Shown piece by piece: positions 46,266 to 57,999 of a stretch of DNA of 64,000 bases. The translations under genes and the position numbers were made by a program. This DNA comes from Pseudofabraea citricarpa. Lineage: Eukaryota; Ascomycota; Leotiomycetes; Helotiales; Dermateaceae. The stretch spans positions 806,001 through 870,000 of the forward strand of contig JAPWGK010000007.1 of NCBI GenBank assembly GCA_029641185.1, written 5' to 3'. Positions within the stretch are counted from its first letter, which is position 1. Every line of letters begins with the position of its first letter. Below the pieces are notes generated by a model. The model was not told where the DNA came from and made no database searches. It saw only the letters and a list, made by a program, of their open reading frames with translations.

Positions 46266-47692
46266 CTATGTCTCCCTCGTATTGAAGCCCACTAAGTGAG
46301 GAAATGCTAAGATTGTCGATCCAACCCAAAGGGGTACCATGACTGCCGCAAACAGCCATATGCTATTACTACCGCTCCCAAGCTCCTCAAAATTCATTCC
46401 AAACACTCCCGTCGCAAGAGAAAAAGGTACGAAGAAAAATGCCAGTATAGAGAGTCTTCCATATACAGCAGCTTGTGAGCGCGACTTCCTTGACTCCTCT
46501 AAGGTCGCATTCTCCATTATTATCTTGCCTCCAGTGTTGCACCTTAATACCAGTGCTTCTGCTCTGGACAGCAGCCTCTCATAGTCACGTTGCAAGTCAC
46601 TCAGCACCTCAGTGACTACCTTTGGATTTTCTTCGGTAGTCAGCCAACTCGAGGAGCGCCTGCCACTGACCAAGTCAAGCACCTCGGATATGTGGAAAAT
46701 ATGCTCCCTGAGCAACTCCTGATGATATCGAAGATTCTCGATAGAATGTACTCTCTGGCCATCGTACTCGCGCAGTTCCCTGGTAATTTGGGTTTTCATG
46801 AGGTTAAGAAACTGCGATTCGGAATGAGCACTAAATGAGAACTCCTCACTCAGAGCATACAAGGCAGCCCTGGGAACGATTTCTGGTTCTAGAGTTGAAC
46901 TATAGTTCGTGCATATGAGATTAGCGTTCTGAAATGCGTCGTGGAAACCCGAAGGTATGTGAGGATCCGCCCCAGTATCCGAAGTAGAATTCACTGGCGT
47001 CAAGGGTCCTTTGCGGCGATGTTGAATGACTGGCAAAAAAGAGTTTTGAGATGTCGCAGGGTATGGTATGAGCTGCACGGGCTGCCCTGGTGCTGTTGTG
47101 TTGTTTGGCTGCTGCCAAGGGCCATCTGGACAGGCTTCAAGGCTTTCCCCCATGTCCATCCAGATAAGAACTATCAGAGTCAGTATATTAGCTCTAGGAC
47201 TAATGATTCCTTAAAGTAATTACTAATAAAGCCACCGTTGTGATTCTTCACATAGCAAGAAATATTTTGCTTTCAAGTAAAGCTTGTCTCATCGTGGTTG
47301 GAGAACTTGCGTACTATCGAATCCCCGACATTCTTGTTCAAGCCAATTTGATTTTGGTATCTTCTCACAGCTTCAATCTCACTTTTTCTTGCGCTCTGGA
47401 CATTCCGAAGGCCCAAAGACCTAGTACGAAGACCAATGGTCATGATCTTGAGATCGACAAACTGACTTGATGATGATGGCAATGCTGGAAGGTCATAACA
47501 AACAGGATATTGCAGAAAGTCCAGGTGTCGTCGAAAGAATCCTGGGTTCGCTTTGTAAAGTGACCAAGGGTATTCAGCCAATCTGGCGAAGGAAATATCC
47601 TCATGAACACTAGCTGGCTGTGCTCTGGAGATACTGGATAGGAAGTTTTGTACCATCGTCATGTTATAAAATGTCTTTGCTGACATTGCCAT
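46266..47692 (-). CDS. CorA-like membrane protein
   Basis: Exon 1 is 47692-47311 and exon 2 is 47209-46266, 441 residues if joined by a GC-AG intron (donor GCAAGT at 47310, acceptor TTTAAG before 47209); no GT donor keeps the frame. The N-terminal part carries the blocks YPWSLYKANPGFFRRHLDFL and KIMTIGLRTRSLGLRNVQSA, which I associate with a large fungal CorA-like family. The C-terminal part has a long coiled helix (HQELLREHIFHISEVLDLVS ... DLQRDYERLL). Two membrane helices follow, the first (RLSILAFFFVPFSLATGVFG) ending in the MgtE/CorA-type GMN motif and the second at WLFAAVMVPLWVGSTILAF. The GMN signature supports divalent cation transport or a derived sensor role. The N-terminal cytosolic domain is shorter than in classic CorA. 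Confidence 0.6.
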
Positions 47693-48031
47693 CGATTCTA
47701 TAGGTGTGATTACAAATCCTTACCGCCGCAGAAGTGTATGAGCAGACTCAAAGCTAGCGGGGGTTGGTTTCTTCGATGAATGAATATGAATAGTGCGTGG
47801 TCAAGCCAATTTTTGCTTTGGTGGCTATATGCCTTGGCATTTGAGAAATCTACGGAATCTAGTAAGGTATAAAATCAATGATAGAGGATGGATTGGTTCA
47901 AGTAACTTGTAAGTTCCACGGAACTTGGTTGTCAATGGCCAGTATGGGAAAATGGAGATATTATGTATGTACCTTGGATTCAAGTGGAGTAGCATAATAC
48001 TCGGATACAATACGTTTCGCTTCGGCGGTTC
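47693..48031. other. Intergenic, nothing recognised
   Basis: 339 bases between the promoter of the CorA-like gene and the 3' end of the dehydrogenase gene. Confidence 0.5.
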
Positions 48032-48992
48032 TCAGAATGGGAGTGTCTTCCCTGTCCACTGGTAGAAGCAACCGGTATCCTTCATAGTTGCCTTTTCAAT
48101 GATACCAACCATGCCCCGAACAGACTGGTCAATGTCTGTATTTCCATTGCCTCTACTCAGCTTTGTTGGGATATCTCCTGGATCAAGCAGAAACATAGTG
48201 ACGTTGATGCCAGCAGCTTTGAGTTCATGAGAGATGGTTAAGGTTTGCTGATTCAGTGCAGATTTAGCGATCATGTAACTGATACATCTGCCATGATCAT
48301 TTCATGATAATCATCAGAATCTGTATCACTTGGAAAAAATTGGGGAATGTTATACCAGAGATAGATGCATAATCTGATGAGATGTTCACCACTCTTCCAG
48401 CCTCACTTTTTTGGAGCTTGGAAAGAAAGTGCTTTGTTGCCAGAAATGGGCCCTGATTTGTTTGAATGAGCATGAATAACTCTTCTAGATTATTAATGGA
48501 AGCATACTACTGTCATGATGCGAAACTTTGTGATCATATCATCTGCAGAATTTTCATCCCATGAACGAGGATGAACGTCAACACCTTGTCTGATGTTAGA
48601 AAGCGAAATGCTCCGAAAACAAGGTCACAGACCTGCACAGTTCACCAGAACATCAAGAACACCATCCCCATATGTAGCCGCGGCTTTCATGATGGTGGCT
48701 TCATCCAAGTAGTCAAGATCGAGGATCGTAGCTCCCGTGCAAACCAACTGCAATCGGCGTTGAGCTTCAAATACGGTCAAAGTGCAGAAGGCACACATAC
48801 GTCTTGAAAGGACGGGTCTTTTCTGGTCTCAGGCCTCACCGTTCCAAACACAGTCCATTTGTGCTCGCTGAAAACCTTCACAAAATGAAGGCCAATGCCT
48901 CGGTTGGCACCTGTTGTCAATTTAGTAGAATACCTTAGAGCTGGTTCGGGTTGTCACGACATACCAATAATGAGAACCTTCCCAGGAGTCAT
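48032..48992 (-). CDS. Short-chain dehydrogenase with a frame break
   Basis: Exons on the minus strand: 48992-48965, 48910-48801, 48747-48633, 48584-48508 and 48452-48356, all joined in phase by normal introns, then a last exon ending at 48032. The protein is a C-factor/carbonyl-reductase-like SDR: cofactor motif VLIIGANRGIGLHF, LDVLVNCAG, VVNISSDYASIS with the catalytic Ser, and SYMIAKSALNQQ with the Tyr-x3-Lys pair. Exon 5 ends in phase 1 (ATCTCTG followed by GTATAA), but the final exon needs a two-base carry-over, so no canonical GT-AG or GC-AG junction restores the frame. Either one base was gained or lost near 48270-48355, or the splice is unusual. Enzyme substrate unknown. Confidence 0.6.
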
Positions 48993-49498
48993 TCTGCAAG
49001 ACAACAGAGCTTTGGAAAATACAAATTTCTCCAGGAGAAGAAAGTGTCAAGACGAGTTCAAGTATGACCTTTGCTTTGGGAGTTGTAGTTATGAAAACTA
49101 TTCGTAGGCGTAGTGCGGTAGGGGGCAAGTACGATTAATGCCCGGCTTTTGGACTAGGAGATAACGTGATATTCACAGAAGCACCTTCGCAAGCAGTCAT
49201 ATCACCTAACGATGAGACTATACCGTCACAACCTCTTTCAAGAATTTCGAATATATTGCATCCATACAGGCATCCCAACAGGTTTCGGTATCATGTTTCG
49301 AATGAGCGGTGATCTCAAAAAAGTGCCTCCGATTCTAGAGGGCTGGAGAAAAGACGACATAGAGTCAGTGCCCCCTATCGTTTCTTGTGACTCATCATTT
49401 ACAACTCCAGTGTTATTTGGATTCCTGAGTATGGCTCACAAGTATCTGCCAATCAAGACCTGCAACATCTCCGTTCACAAACATCATGTCGACTTCAG
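48993..49498. other. Upstream of NLR-like gene; 5' exons unresolved
   Basis: The NLR-like gene must begin somewhere here. A 103-codon frame at 49212-49523 overlaps the first recognisable exon in another frame; part of it (GWRKDDIESVPPI) may be a true 5' exon, but I could not fix the junction. Confidence 0.35.
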
Positions 49499-52400
49499 TT
49501 CGTTGAGTACAAGTATGAATTGAAGGGGGTGGAGATCTGGCCCACATTGGTACAGAAAGGGGATGAACTGCTCGAAGAACTGATTCAAGGCGCTCAATAT
49601 ATTGGCGTGAATACCCCTTGTGGCCATTCAAGAGGATCGTGTGCTTAACTTGGTGTAGCCCCATTCCCGACGCTTCATTTTCGTCTGCCATGGACTTGGG
49701 GGAATCATCGCCAAAAGGGCATGTATAATTCTCTTCTCAATCAATATCGCAGTTCTGCTGACTCATTCTGTAGGCACTCATTGTGCTGTCAGACAAGTAT
49801 TATAGCCCTACTTGCCAGCACACATTGCGCTTACATGCCGGGACGGTATTCCTTGGGACCCCACATCCTACTTTTGGCCACAAGAGTCACTGGTCTAGAT
49901 TGAGTCAGATCCTACAAGCTTCTTCCGACAAGTACAAAAAGCACCTTTTGGCACAAGCGGAAATAGAAGCCGCTATTATCGCAAATATCTCCCTCAGGTT
50001 TGAACAAGCCGGGATCGAGGAAAGAATTATCTCAGTCTTTGAAACCAAGCCAACTAAAATTTCCGAAGGACTATTCAAGTCTCGAAAAGAACTCGTGAGT
50101 CTAATCGTAAGTTCTTTTAGATTGTAAAATTAATCACTACAGCTTGTTGATTCTATATTTGCCGAGACTCGTTCAAAGAATGAAAAGCTCGTCGCATCTG
50201 ACTCTGATCACCAAACTATTGCCGAGCTAAGAGACAGTACAGAGTTACTGCCTGAAGTGGTCTCTTTGATCAATATGCCGCCCATTAACCATACAATACA
50301 ACTACCGAGTACGCTGATTATATCTACAAATGCCGCTGTCATTGAAGGAGCCTAACAAGTTTCACAGACATACCAGTTCCCAAGGTGGAGGATGACGGCA
50401 TGTGGGCGAGTACAGGCGTTGATAGAGAGGATAGTTCCAGTAAGATTTCCCAAAGACTCATAAGCTGAAGCTCACGGAGGCTGATTATATTTAGACAGAA
50501 TCAGCATCAGGTCAGAGTCTATCCCCATTTGCGTTTCGCTGGATTCTGTAGAGACTCAAGCCACAGAAGCAATAAGGTCTCTGACCAACTTTGCAACTAC
50601 AATTCCACGGACGGCTTCGAGCTTGCCCTGTTATCTTATCCGGCCGTTTACCGAAAATCCAGATTTCTTTGGGCGGAGAGATATTCTTGCGACAATTGAA
50701 GCGGTTCTCAACCCGTCGGACGAATTATTCATGAGCACCACCACAAACTCATTGCGGTCAGTCACGCTCTGCGGTTTTGGGGGAATCGGCAAAACTCAGA
50801 TTGCTCTGCAGTACGCTTTCTCTTGCATCAAAAACCAATCCTACGATGCTATCTTCTGGATACACGCCGAGGAAAAGGACAAGCTGGCAAACAGTTTCCT
50901 GGAAATAGCGGTGAAACTAAAATTGATCAAGACAGTTGACGGGACGGACCCTGTGGTTGTTAGAAGTATTGTGATGGAGTGGTTGTCTAAGCCGATCAAA
51001 ACCTATGGCCGAGAAGTAGACAACGACGAAAGCTTTACTGACCAGGCCTTGGCAAAATGGCTGATGGTCTTTGACAATGTCAATTCTCCAGAACTACTCA
51101 GGGAATACTGGCCGGTATCTGGGAGCGGCTCAGCACTTGTAACAAGTCGTGACCCTCAAGTCATTGCTTACCTTCATCCAACAAAAAGCATCTGTCTGCA
51201 GCCTTTTGATGCCTTGGAAGCGTCCGATATGATCCAAAAACTTGCTCTGATCAACGATGCAACTCCGGAAGACCAAGTAACTTCAATTGCCTTATCTAGC
51301 AGACTTGGTGGCTACCCACTAGCTCTCGTGTTAATATCCACGATAATGTTACAGAAAAGGCTCACTGTTCAAGAGGCTCTGAAGTTATACGACAGTGAAG
51401 CTTTACGGATAGATCTATACAATGCTCATGTATCGAACCCATACGACAGGTACACGAACACACTTACTTCGGTGTGGATTTCAGAAGATTTAAACCAAAA
51501 CGCAGTTCTATTGCTCGATATTCTGTCATTGCTTGATGCTGATTTGATTTACGAGGCGATTTTCCAAGGTGAAAAGTCTCCAGATCAACCACAGGAGCTA
51601 CAGGAAATGCAAGACGCCTATATGAACGCCAGAACAGACCTTATTAGATCTTCTCTAGTCACGCGAGACGCAAGAGAGAATATGCTCGTCATCCACCGCG
51701 TGGTACAAGACAACATACGAAAACGAATGTCAGCATTCCGAAGAAACACTGTTTTCACTTACGCAGTAAAGATGCTCCTTCAGGCATGGAGTACTGATCC
51801 TGAAGAGAAGTTCACCCATCTCGTAGCATTGTGGAATATTGGGCATCGAGTATCACCGCATGTCAATCAGCTGATGAAGATCTATAATCTCGAGAAAATA
51901 GCATGTACTCTGTCGGTCGAATCTCAACTAGACTTTGCCAGTCTCTTACAAAAAACCGGATGGTTTGAAGAACCTTATCATTCGTACCTGGTCAGTTTGC
52001 TAACCACTTTAAGGTATAAATTTGAGACTGGTTACTCGGAGTCAAGCCAGGCCTTCTTCGAACTGGCCCTTCATCTTTGCGAGCCAAACGCTACGAATAA
52101 TGACTCGAAGACCATCCTTGCAGATATTCTGTTTTGCTCTTCGACTATTTGCGCCGATCAAAACCAATCAAAGCAGGCTTTGGAATACGCGACAAAACAT
52201 TTCAACGTGCGCATGGAGGTTGAAAGGCAGAAAGAGCATATGGGACGGCATGCTGGAATGGCATACACGGAAATGGCTCTGGGACTTCTGATGAACAATC
52301 GACTTGACGATTGCGTTAAGTATAGCAGAGAGGGGAGAGCTATTCTCATGGAGCTGGAACCTTTCAAGGCTGGCAAGTACTGGCCAGATTTTGCTACCAT

Positions 52401-53068
52401 ACACGAAGCTTTAGCTCTTAATGAGCTGGACCGTGGTGATGAAGCAATTCCACTACTGGAAGAAGCGATTGCGTTCCGGGGAATGAGATACGGACCTAAT
52501 GACACGGAGTCGTTCAAGTAGGTTCCTCAACGCGAATTTGTGATTTGTTGCTAATTCATCATCAAACAGGCTCGGCTTTCACTTACAATTACTCGCCAAT
52601 GTGTATAGCAAGAAAGGCGACTGGGATACTGCAGGACCGCTGTATCAAAGATCTTTGGCAAACTACAAAGCGACTGTTGGCGACCACTACTACCGAACCA
52701 GTCAGGTCTGCGTGAAGCTAGCTCAGTATTATGTCAAAGATTCAAAACTTGAAACCGCTAAGTGAGTCAAATCTGCACAACCTTTTATGGAGGGGTTAAG
52801 GCGCTTTACTGAGATGTGATGCAGTATTTATTTCGATCAAGCAATCAAAAACTTCAGGCTTCATGCTTTCACCAATCTGGAGCTAGTGAGAACACTCTAT
52901 CTTAAGTCGAAATTCCTCGAAAGCATAGGGAATCACGATGATGCTAAAACCCTTTTGGAGGAAGCGACTATCCTATATAAGTCGGTTGTTTCCAAGGATA
53001 ATCCCTCTGAATGTGAGGAATTGAGCGACGAAGTTGTGAATAGTATTGTTCCAATCTGGTCGAGATGA
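49499..53068 (+). CDS. NLR-like protein: hydrolase-like domain, NB-ARC NTPase, TPR-like repeats
   Basis: Recognisable exons: 49499-49606, 49659-49718, 49774-50094, 50143-50308, 50368-50439, 50495-52517, 52570-52761, 52825-53068. They are in phase for 1061 codons; the 5' end is unresolved. The intron 49719-49773 is GC-AG; using it yields the continuous HGLGGIIAKRALIVLSDK. The N-terminal part resembles the SesB/PGAP1-type alpha/beta hydrolase that heads many fungal NLRs (nucleophile elbow and TVFLGTPHPTFGH), but the elbow reads CHGLGG, with Gly for the nucleophile Ser. The NTPase has P-loop TLCGFGGIGKTQIALQYAF, Walker-B-like KWLMVFDNV, SALVTSRDP and RLGGYPLALVLI (GxP motif). The C-terminal ~450 residues are helical TPR-like repeats (DWDTAGPLYQRSLANYKATV). 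Such proteins mediate non-self recognition and regulated cell death in fungi. Confidence 0.8.
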
Positions 53069-54097
53069 AAGCTAGTAACCACCTGGAATTTTGAGGCCGT
53101 TGACGTTGTATTTAACAGTTAAGATTATTACATAGAGTGATATTATTCGGGACAAGTGGAATCATTACTGGGCCGTAGTGATATCCTGGCTAATAAGAGC
53201 GGCTTCCTCTAATTTTGACTTCGAACAATAAGCATACTAACCTTTGATTCCTTGATGACAGTGGTCGAGGTCGTTTTTCGTTTCACTGAATTTGCTTGGT
53301 AGAAAGATCTTCGCTTCTCCAGAGCTATTGGATCAAAACAAAACCGGTTGAATGGGGTAGATCTAGAAAGAAATATCATCGACATAGCCCACCCATAAGC
53401 CACTCTTCCCCCCGACGACAAAAATAGAATTCACCCTCTTAACCACCTCAACAAACAGATTGACGGATTGCTGTGCAATAGCTTAGTATCTATATCTCTA
53501 GTCGCAGTCTTGTTATTTAGTAAGATTTCACTATGAAACTGTGGATCACAAATGTATGTCTATGAGAAGTTATAATGATACGAGCTCACTAAGCATTTTC
53601 ACCTTTATAAATTATCATATTCAACCCCAGATCCCTTCTTTGCTAGAACTTTCTAGCGATCTTCATTCTAGGGCAGTCAAATTTACGTGTATGCCAATGT
53701 AAGACCCCTGTTTCTTTCGCTTATATGGTTGTACTTGGCGAGCGATTCCCCTTTTATCTTTTCGCTTAAGTTAGAATAAGCCTGTTTCGCGAGGCAACCA
53801 AACAAAAGAGCATTTTGCCAGCGATTCTGTCCTATAACCACCTATTCAATCAACTTACTTAGCCTATTGATCCACTGCCCTCCTCATGCGTATGGTTTCG
53901 AGAGATAGGTTAGTCAACATTCGCTATCCTACTGAGTTGGATGCGAGAACTGGCCAAGCCGGTCAAGTTAGATGGGAGTGGCCGCACAATTCATAGAGAG
54001 GGGGGTTAACTTGGAATATTATTGATCAAGTAAGCCTGGCCATAAATGATGACAAAGCTAAACTGGAAATCAGGCTAGTGCCTTGACTTTTCTAATC
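53069..54097. other. Intergenic between NLR-like gene and the cluster
   Basis: About 1 kb of shared 3' flank of two convergent genes. Nothing coding was recognised. It marks the likely left edge of the biosynthetic locus. Confidence 0.5.
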
Positions 54098-57000
54098 TTA
54101 TTTTAATAGCTTTATCCTCCTCCAGTACGAGATGTAAGCCCTGATAGCATTCTCACCCACAGGTACCATATTGGCCATAGTGGAACTCACATCGCGTGAG
54201 ATGGAAGTATCCAGAACGACAGACCCGCATGACATTTTGAGAAAATCGGTTTGAAGAAATTGTATGAGGCTCGCAGCAGGGTTCCCCGGCCCTGGTGCAG
54301 ACGCAATGAGGTCGAGCCAACCTTCTAGTGGGATAATGGACGAGCTGGGGATATGGAGCTCCCTAGATATGAGAATTACCACCTCTTCCCAACTCTGTCG
54401 GATAGGATTTTCCAGATGGTAGACCTGTCGGAGCGGCTGATCATCAAAGATGATCTCGGCGATAGCTTTGGCAGCTGAGTCAACTGGTAGCCAGGACAGT
54501 GTCTGTTTTACGGAAATCAGTGGGATGAAAGATATTTAGATGGACCAGAATTTGGTCCTGGATTCACTAACCCCACGCAGATCGGGAAACTTGCCCATCT
54601 TCTGAGACGAGGCGCAGACGGCGACGAAGTGTTCATTCGCATTCCAATACCCACTGCTGGCGCCTGCAATTTGCCCAACCCTGACCAGTCCGGCCTCTAT
54701 CTCAGGGTAATCGTTAGCCGCGCGTTGAATCATTTTCTCGCACACGAGCTTGGCTTTGGCGTAGCCGAGTTCGAGCGTCCAGGTCGGGTCCTCGACAATG
54801 ACTTCAGGAACCAAACTTTCCCGCTTAATCAATGGATAGTTGCCAACAGTGGAAATGGAAGATATGAACAGAACTCTTGATTTCGTCTCATTATGGTAGA
54901 AATGCGCCTTGCGCCCCAGTTGTATCAGGTTTTGTAGACTTCTAAACGAGGCATCGAAAGACTGTAAGCCCATCTTGAAATTCATCGGCCACGCAATGTG
55001 TACCAGGTGAGTGACTTTGGTCGCTAGGCGTTCATACTCAGATTCTTCCAACCCGAGGTATGGTGCCGCTGTACTCGTCTGAAGTATCTCAACCTTGGCC
55101 CACAGGTCATCGTTAACTGAGATATCCCGTGAGCTCATGGCAAGCTTTTGAGCTTTGATTGCATTCTCTTTCCCAGGTCTGTTGAGACAGATGATGCGAC
55201 CCACGGAGTCATCTATGAGAAGCTGCTCAAGGAAAAAGGAACCCAGACTTCCAGTAGCACCAGTAAGTACGACAACCGCTTTCTTTTGTGGTGGTTGTTC
55301 ATAGTCACGTTTGCTGATGTACTTCTCAACAAGCTGTTCAATGAGTTCCGTTTCAGGTATGATATTGTTCACTATGGGGCGTTTTGACATAACCAGTGCC
55401 CCGACAAGCATGCTGACAGATGGATGTAGGTAAATAAAGTCGTCGGTGATCTTGTCAACGGGTAGTACATGGTCTGTTTCAGACCCGGACGCATGTGTCG
55501 CGCGTACTGAGGCTGTAAGTGACCTTCGCAGCCGAGTTGCCTGAAGGCTGTCCATGCCCCACGCAAAGAAATCATCATCGTTCAGCCAATCATCTTGCCA
55601 CTTGGTGTTCTCTATCACCAGAGCCCTGATACTTGACCAGGGCGAGAATAAATCAAGCGGGGGAGCTTTCACATTGGCTTCGAGATTGCGGTATACGCCC
55701 GCTATCTCCTGAGAAAACTTCTTTGCCACTGAATTTCGCAGGATAGTTCCCTTGTCTGATCTTGGGAGGGTATCTGGGCCAACAACCAAGATGGCAGCTG
55801 GTGACATAATCCTGGCATGAGCATCCATCTGACGACCAGCTTCTTCGATAGCTGGCCATATCGATGCCTTGAACCTCTCCACCTCGTCGTGGTCGATGGC
55901 TCTGACAGACTCCACGATGACTCCTAGTTCAAATTGCTGATCTCCGAATGCAGTTGCCTCTTTCACACCTTCTTGTTGTTTGAGCAGAGACTCCAATATT
56001 GTAGGCCGCACTTTTTCCCCTGTTGCAAGGCAGATCAAGTCGTCGGTACGGCCGGCAATGGAGAAGTCAAACCGTCCAATATCGCTGTCCATGGAGTACT
56101 CTTTTCTAGTTACAATCAGATCTTGGAGCTCGAACCGCTCTTTCCACCCGAATGGCGTCATACTGAGCTTGTACGCGTAAGTTTGTTCGTTTTCAGAGTC
56201 GCCAGATTCAGACCGTAGTTGTTCCATGTCGACACGGTCGAGTCTGACTTGGAGCGGTGCAAGCGTGTCGCTGCGCAACCTGAATCTACGCCAACTGTAT
56301 CCCTCACCAGGCACAAAGAAGTTGGTCAAGGGGCCAGTCTCGGTCGAGCCATATTGATTGATTAGTTTTACTCCTGCAGATTCAAGCCTCTGCCCGGTAG
56401 AAGCCTTTGGCACGCCGCCACCAAAAGCCACAAAATCCAGCCTCCGGAGAACCTCGTGCCCTTTGTCATTGGGTAAAGTATCAATTTCTTCCAGAATCGA
56501 CGGCACGGTCAACAATGATTTCGCTCCAGATTCTTGTATGAGGGCTACGGTAGATGCCCCATTTGGAATCATGGAGGGTGAAGGGATGCAGATTGTTTTG
56601 CCGATGCCAAGGGACATACATATTGACACGAAGCCAAAACCCTATTGTCACAATTAACACGGAGTTGGCAGCTCCATCTAATTCATTTTGTTACTTACGT
56701 GGAATAATGGTAATGTCGAGATTGTCAGACTGTGAGCTTCCTCGTCGGAGTTGAAGCTATGACATGTTGCGTAACCCAAGAAATATCTATGGGAGCAGGG
56801 TATTGGCTTTGGTAGCCCTGATGTTCCTGAAGAATGGAGGATGAGCACCTGACGGTCTTCTTCCGAGACGAAATGGTTTGGATGGGCAGTATAGGTAGCT
56901 GATTCACCTGCACCTGTCGATACAGTCTCTTCTTCTTCTTCAAGTAAGGCCTCATATTCAGCTACGACACGAATGGTTACTCCATTTACGTCTTTGTCTG

Positions 57001-57487
57001 CTTCTATTTTACCCTCCTCTGCAGCTGGAAAAGCCTCGAAAGCGAGAGACTGCAGGCGAGGGGATACAAGAGTGAGCCCCGCGCCTGTTTCTCGAATGAG
57101 ATGGCGCACAGCAGGCGCACTCAACCGTGCGGACAGAAGCACAATTGGTATGCCTTTGCCCATGCAAGCGAGCACATAGATGGCTAAACCTACGTGGCTT
57201 TCCATCAAGATGGCAACGGGTGGGCATTTTCTCACATGCCCGTCAGCATCCACAATTGGTTGGTGAAGACCAATGGCTTGTGTTTCAAGCCAATCTTGGC
57301 AGCGGATGATGGCATTTTGAAGGCTCTTGTAGCTCACTGGCATGAAACCATTGTCTTTTTTGGTTTGGAGGCAGAATAGGTGCTGAGGGTTGTTTGCCCC
57401 GTGGAAATCTACCAGTTCAGGTAATGTCCGTAAATCCAACCCTGTGGTCGGGTCCAGGCTTAGCTGGGGTGGTACAAAAGCTGCCAT
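54098..57487 (-). CDS. Adenylate-forming reductase (A-T-R, NRPS-like)
   Basis: Exons 57487-56699, 56641-54572 and 54502-54098 on the minus strand give 1087 residues; introns are 57 and 69 bp. The ATG at 57487 is the first in frame. Adenylation domain ~30-560: A3-like LILHSSGTSGLPKPIPCSHR (~212-230), LINQYGSTETGPL, and the late motif GRFDFSIAGRTDDLI. Thiolation domain around NDDDFFAWGMDSLQATRL with the phosphopantetheine Ser628. Reductase domain from ~710: NAD(P) motif VVVLTGATGSLGSFFLEQL, SSISTVGN, and Tyr890-x3-Lys894 in LGYAKAKLVCE. No condensation or thioesterase domain. The enzyme activates a carboxylic acid with ATP, loads it as a thioester and releases it reductively as aldehyde or alcohol. 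It is related in design to aminoadipate reductase but serves secondary metabolism; the substrate is not deducible. A 12-bp motif shared with the PKS promoter lies 236 bp upstream. Confidence 0.9.
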
Positions 57488-57999
57488 CTTTGTAGCGACT
57501 GTAATGTCAGCAAGGTTTTTTTCCGCCAAGGGGAAGAGGAGAGGAACTCAGGTTGCTAGGTTGCGAATGGTTACTTGATGCTCTTTCACCCAACTCTTTG
57601 TGAGAAACGTGTGCAGGGACGGTATGTCTTAATTCGCCATCAGTTTCTCGTCGCCATCAACACAGCCAATCAGACCTAAGTGGCCCCAATTTGGGCTACC
57701 ACGCAGAAGGGCGAGGCGAGGGAACTCGGGTCCCTATTAGTGCGTATCTCGTCATTCGTTCAACATCGATGATGTTGGACGAAAGAACCAGGAATAAGGA
57801 CACTTGTAGCGACAAATAATCAAAATTAAGCGACATAGTTTACAGGCTTGTTTATAATGTACCGAAAGAGACCCCTGTAACTCCTCTATCTTTCTGTATA
57901 TAGACTCATCCCCCCTCACCGAGGAAGGTTATGTATCTAGTTCATGCCTTTTCAATCTACCCATGCCTTGTTCAACATAATCTATACACTAAATCCATC
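57488..57999. other. Promoter of the A-T-R gene and 3' flank of the Myb gene
   Basis: 512 bases between tandem minus-strand genes. It carries the AACTCGGGTCCC element at 57723-57734 (listed separately) and a CCAAT at 57666-57670. No coding potential was seen. Confidence 0.55.
57723..57734 (-). promoter_or_regulatory. Candidate cluster regulator site
   Basis: GGGACCCGAGTT on the minus strand is an exact 12-base match to 63040-63051 in the PKS promoter. It sits 236 bp upstream of the reductase ATG, inside the near-palindrome GGGAACTCGGGTCCC. Confidence 0.45.

Noticed and set aside
49722..49773. GT donor at 49722 for the second intron of the NLR-like gene
   Set aside because: It leaves phase 1 before a phase-0 acceptor and leads to an early stop; the GC donor at 49719 restores the conserved sequence.
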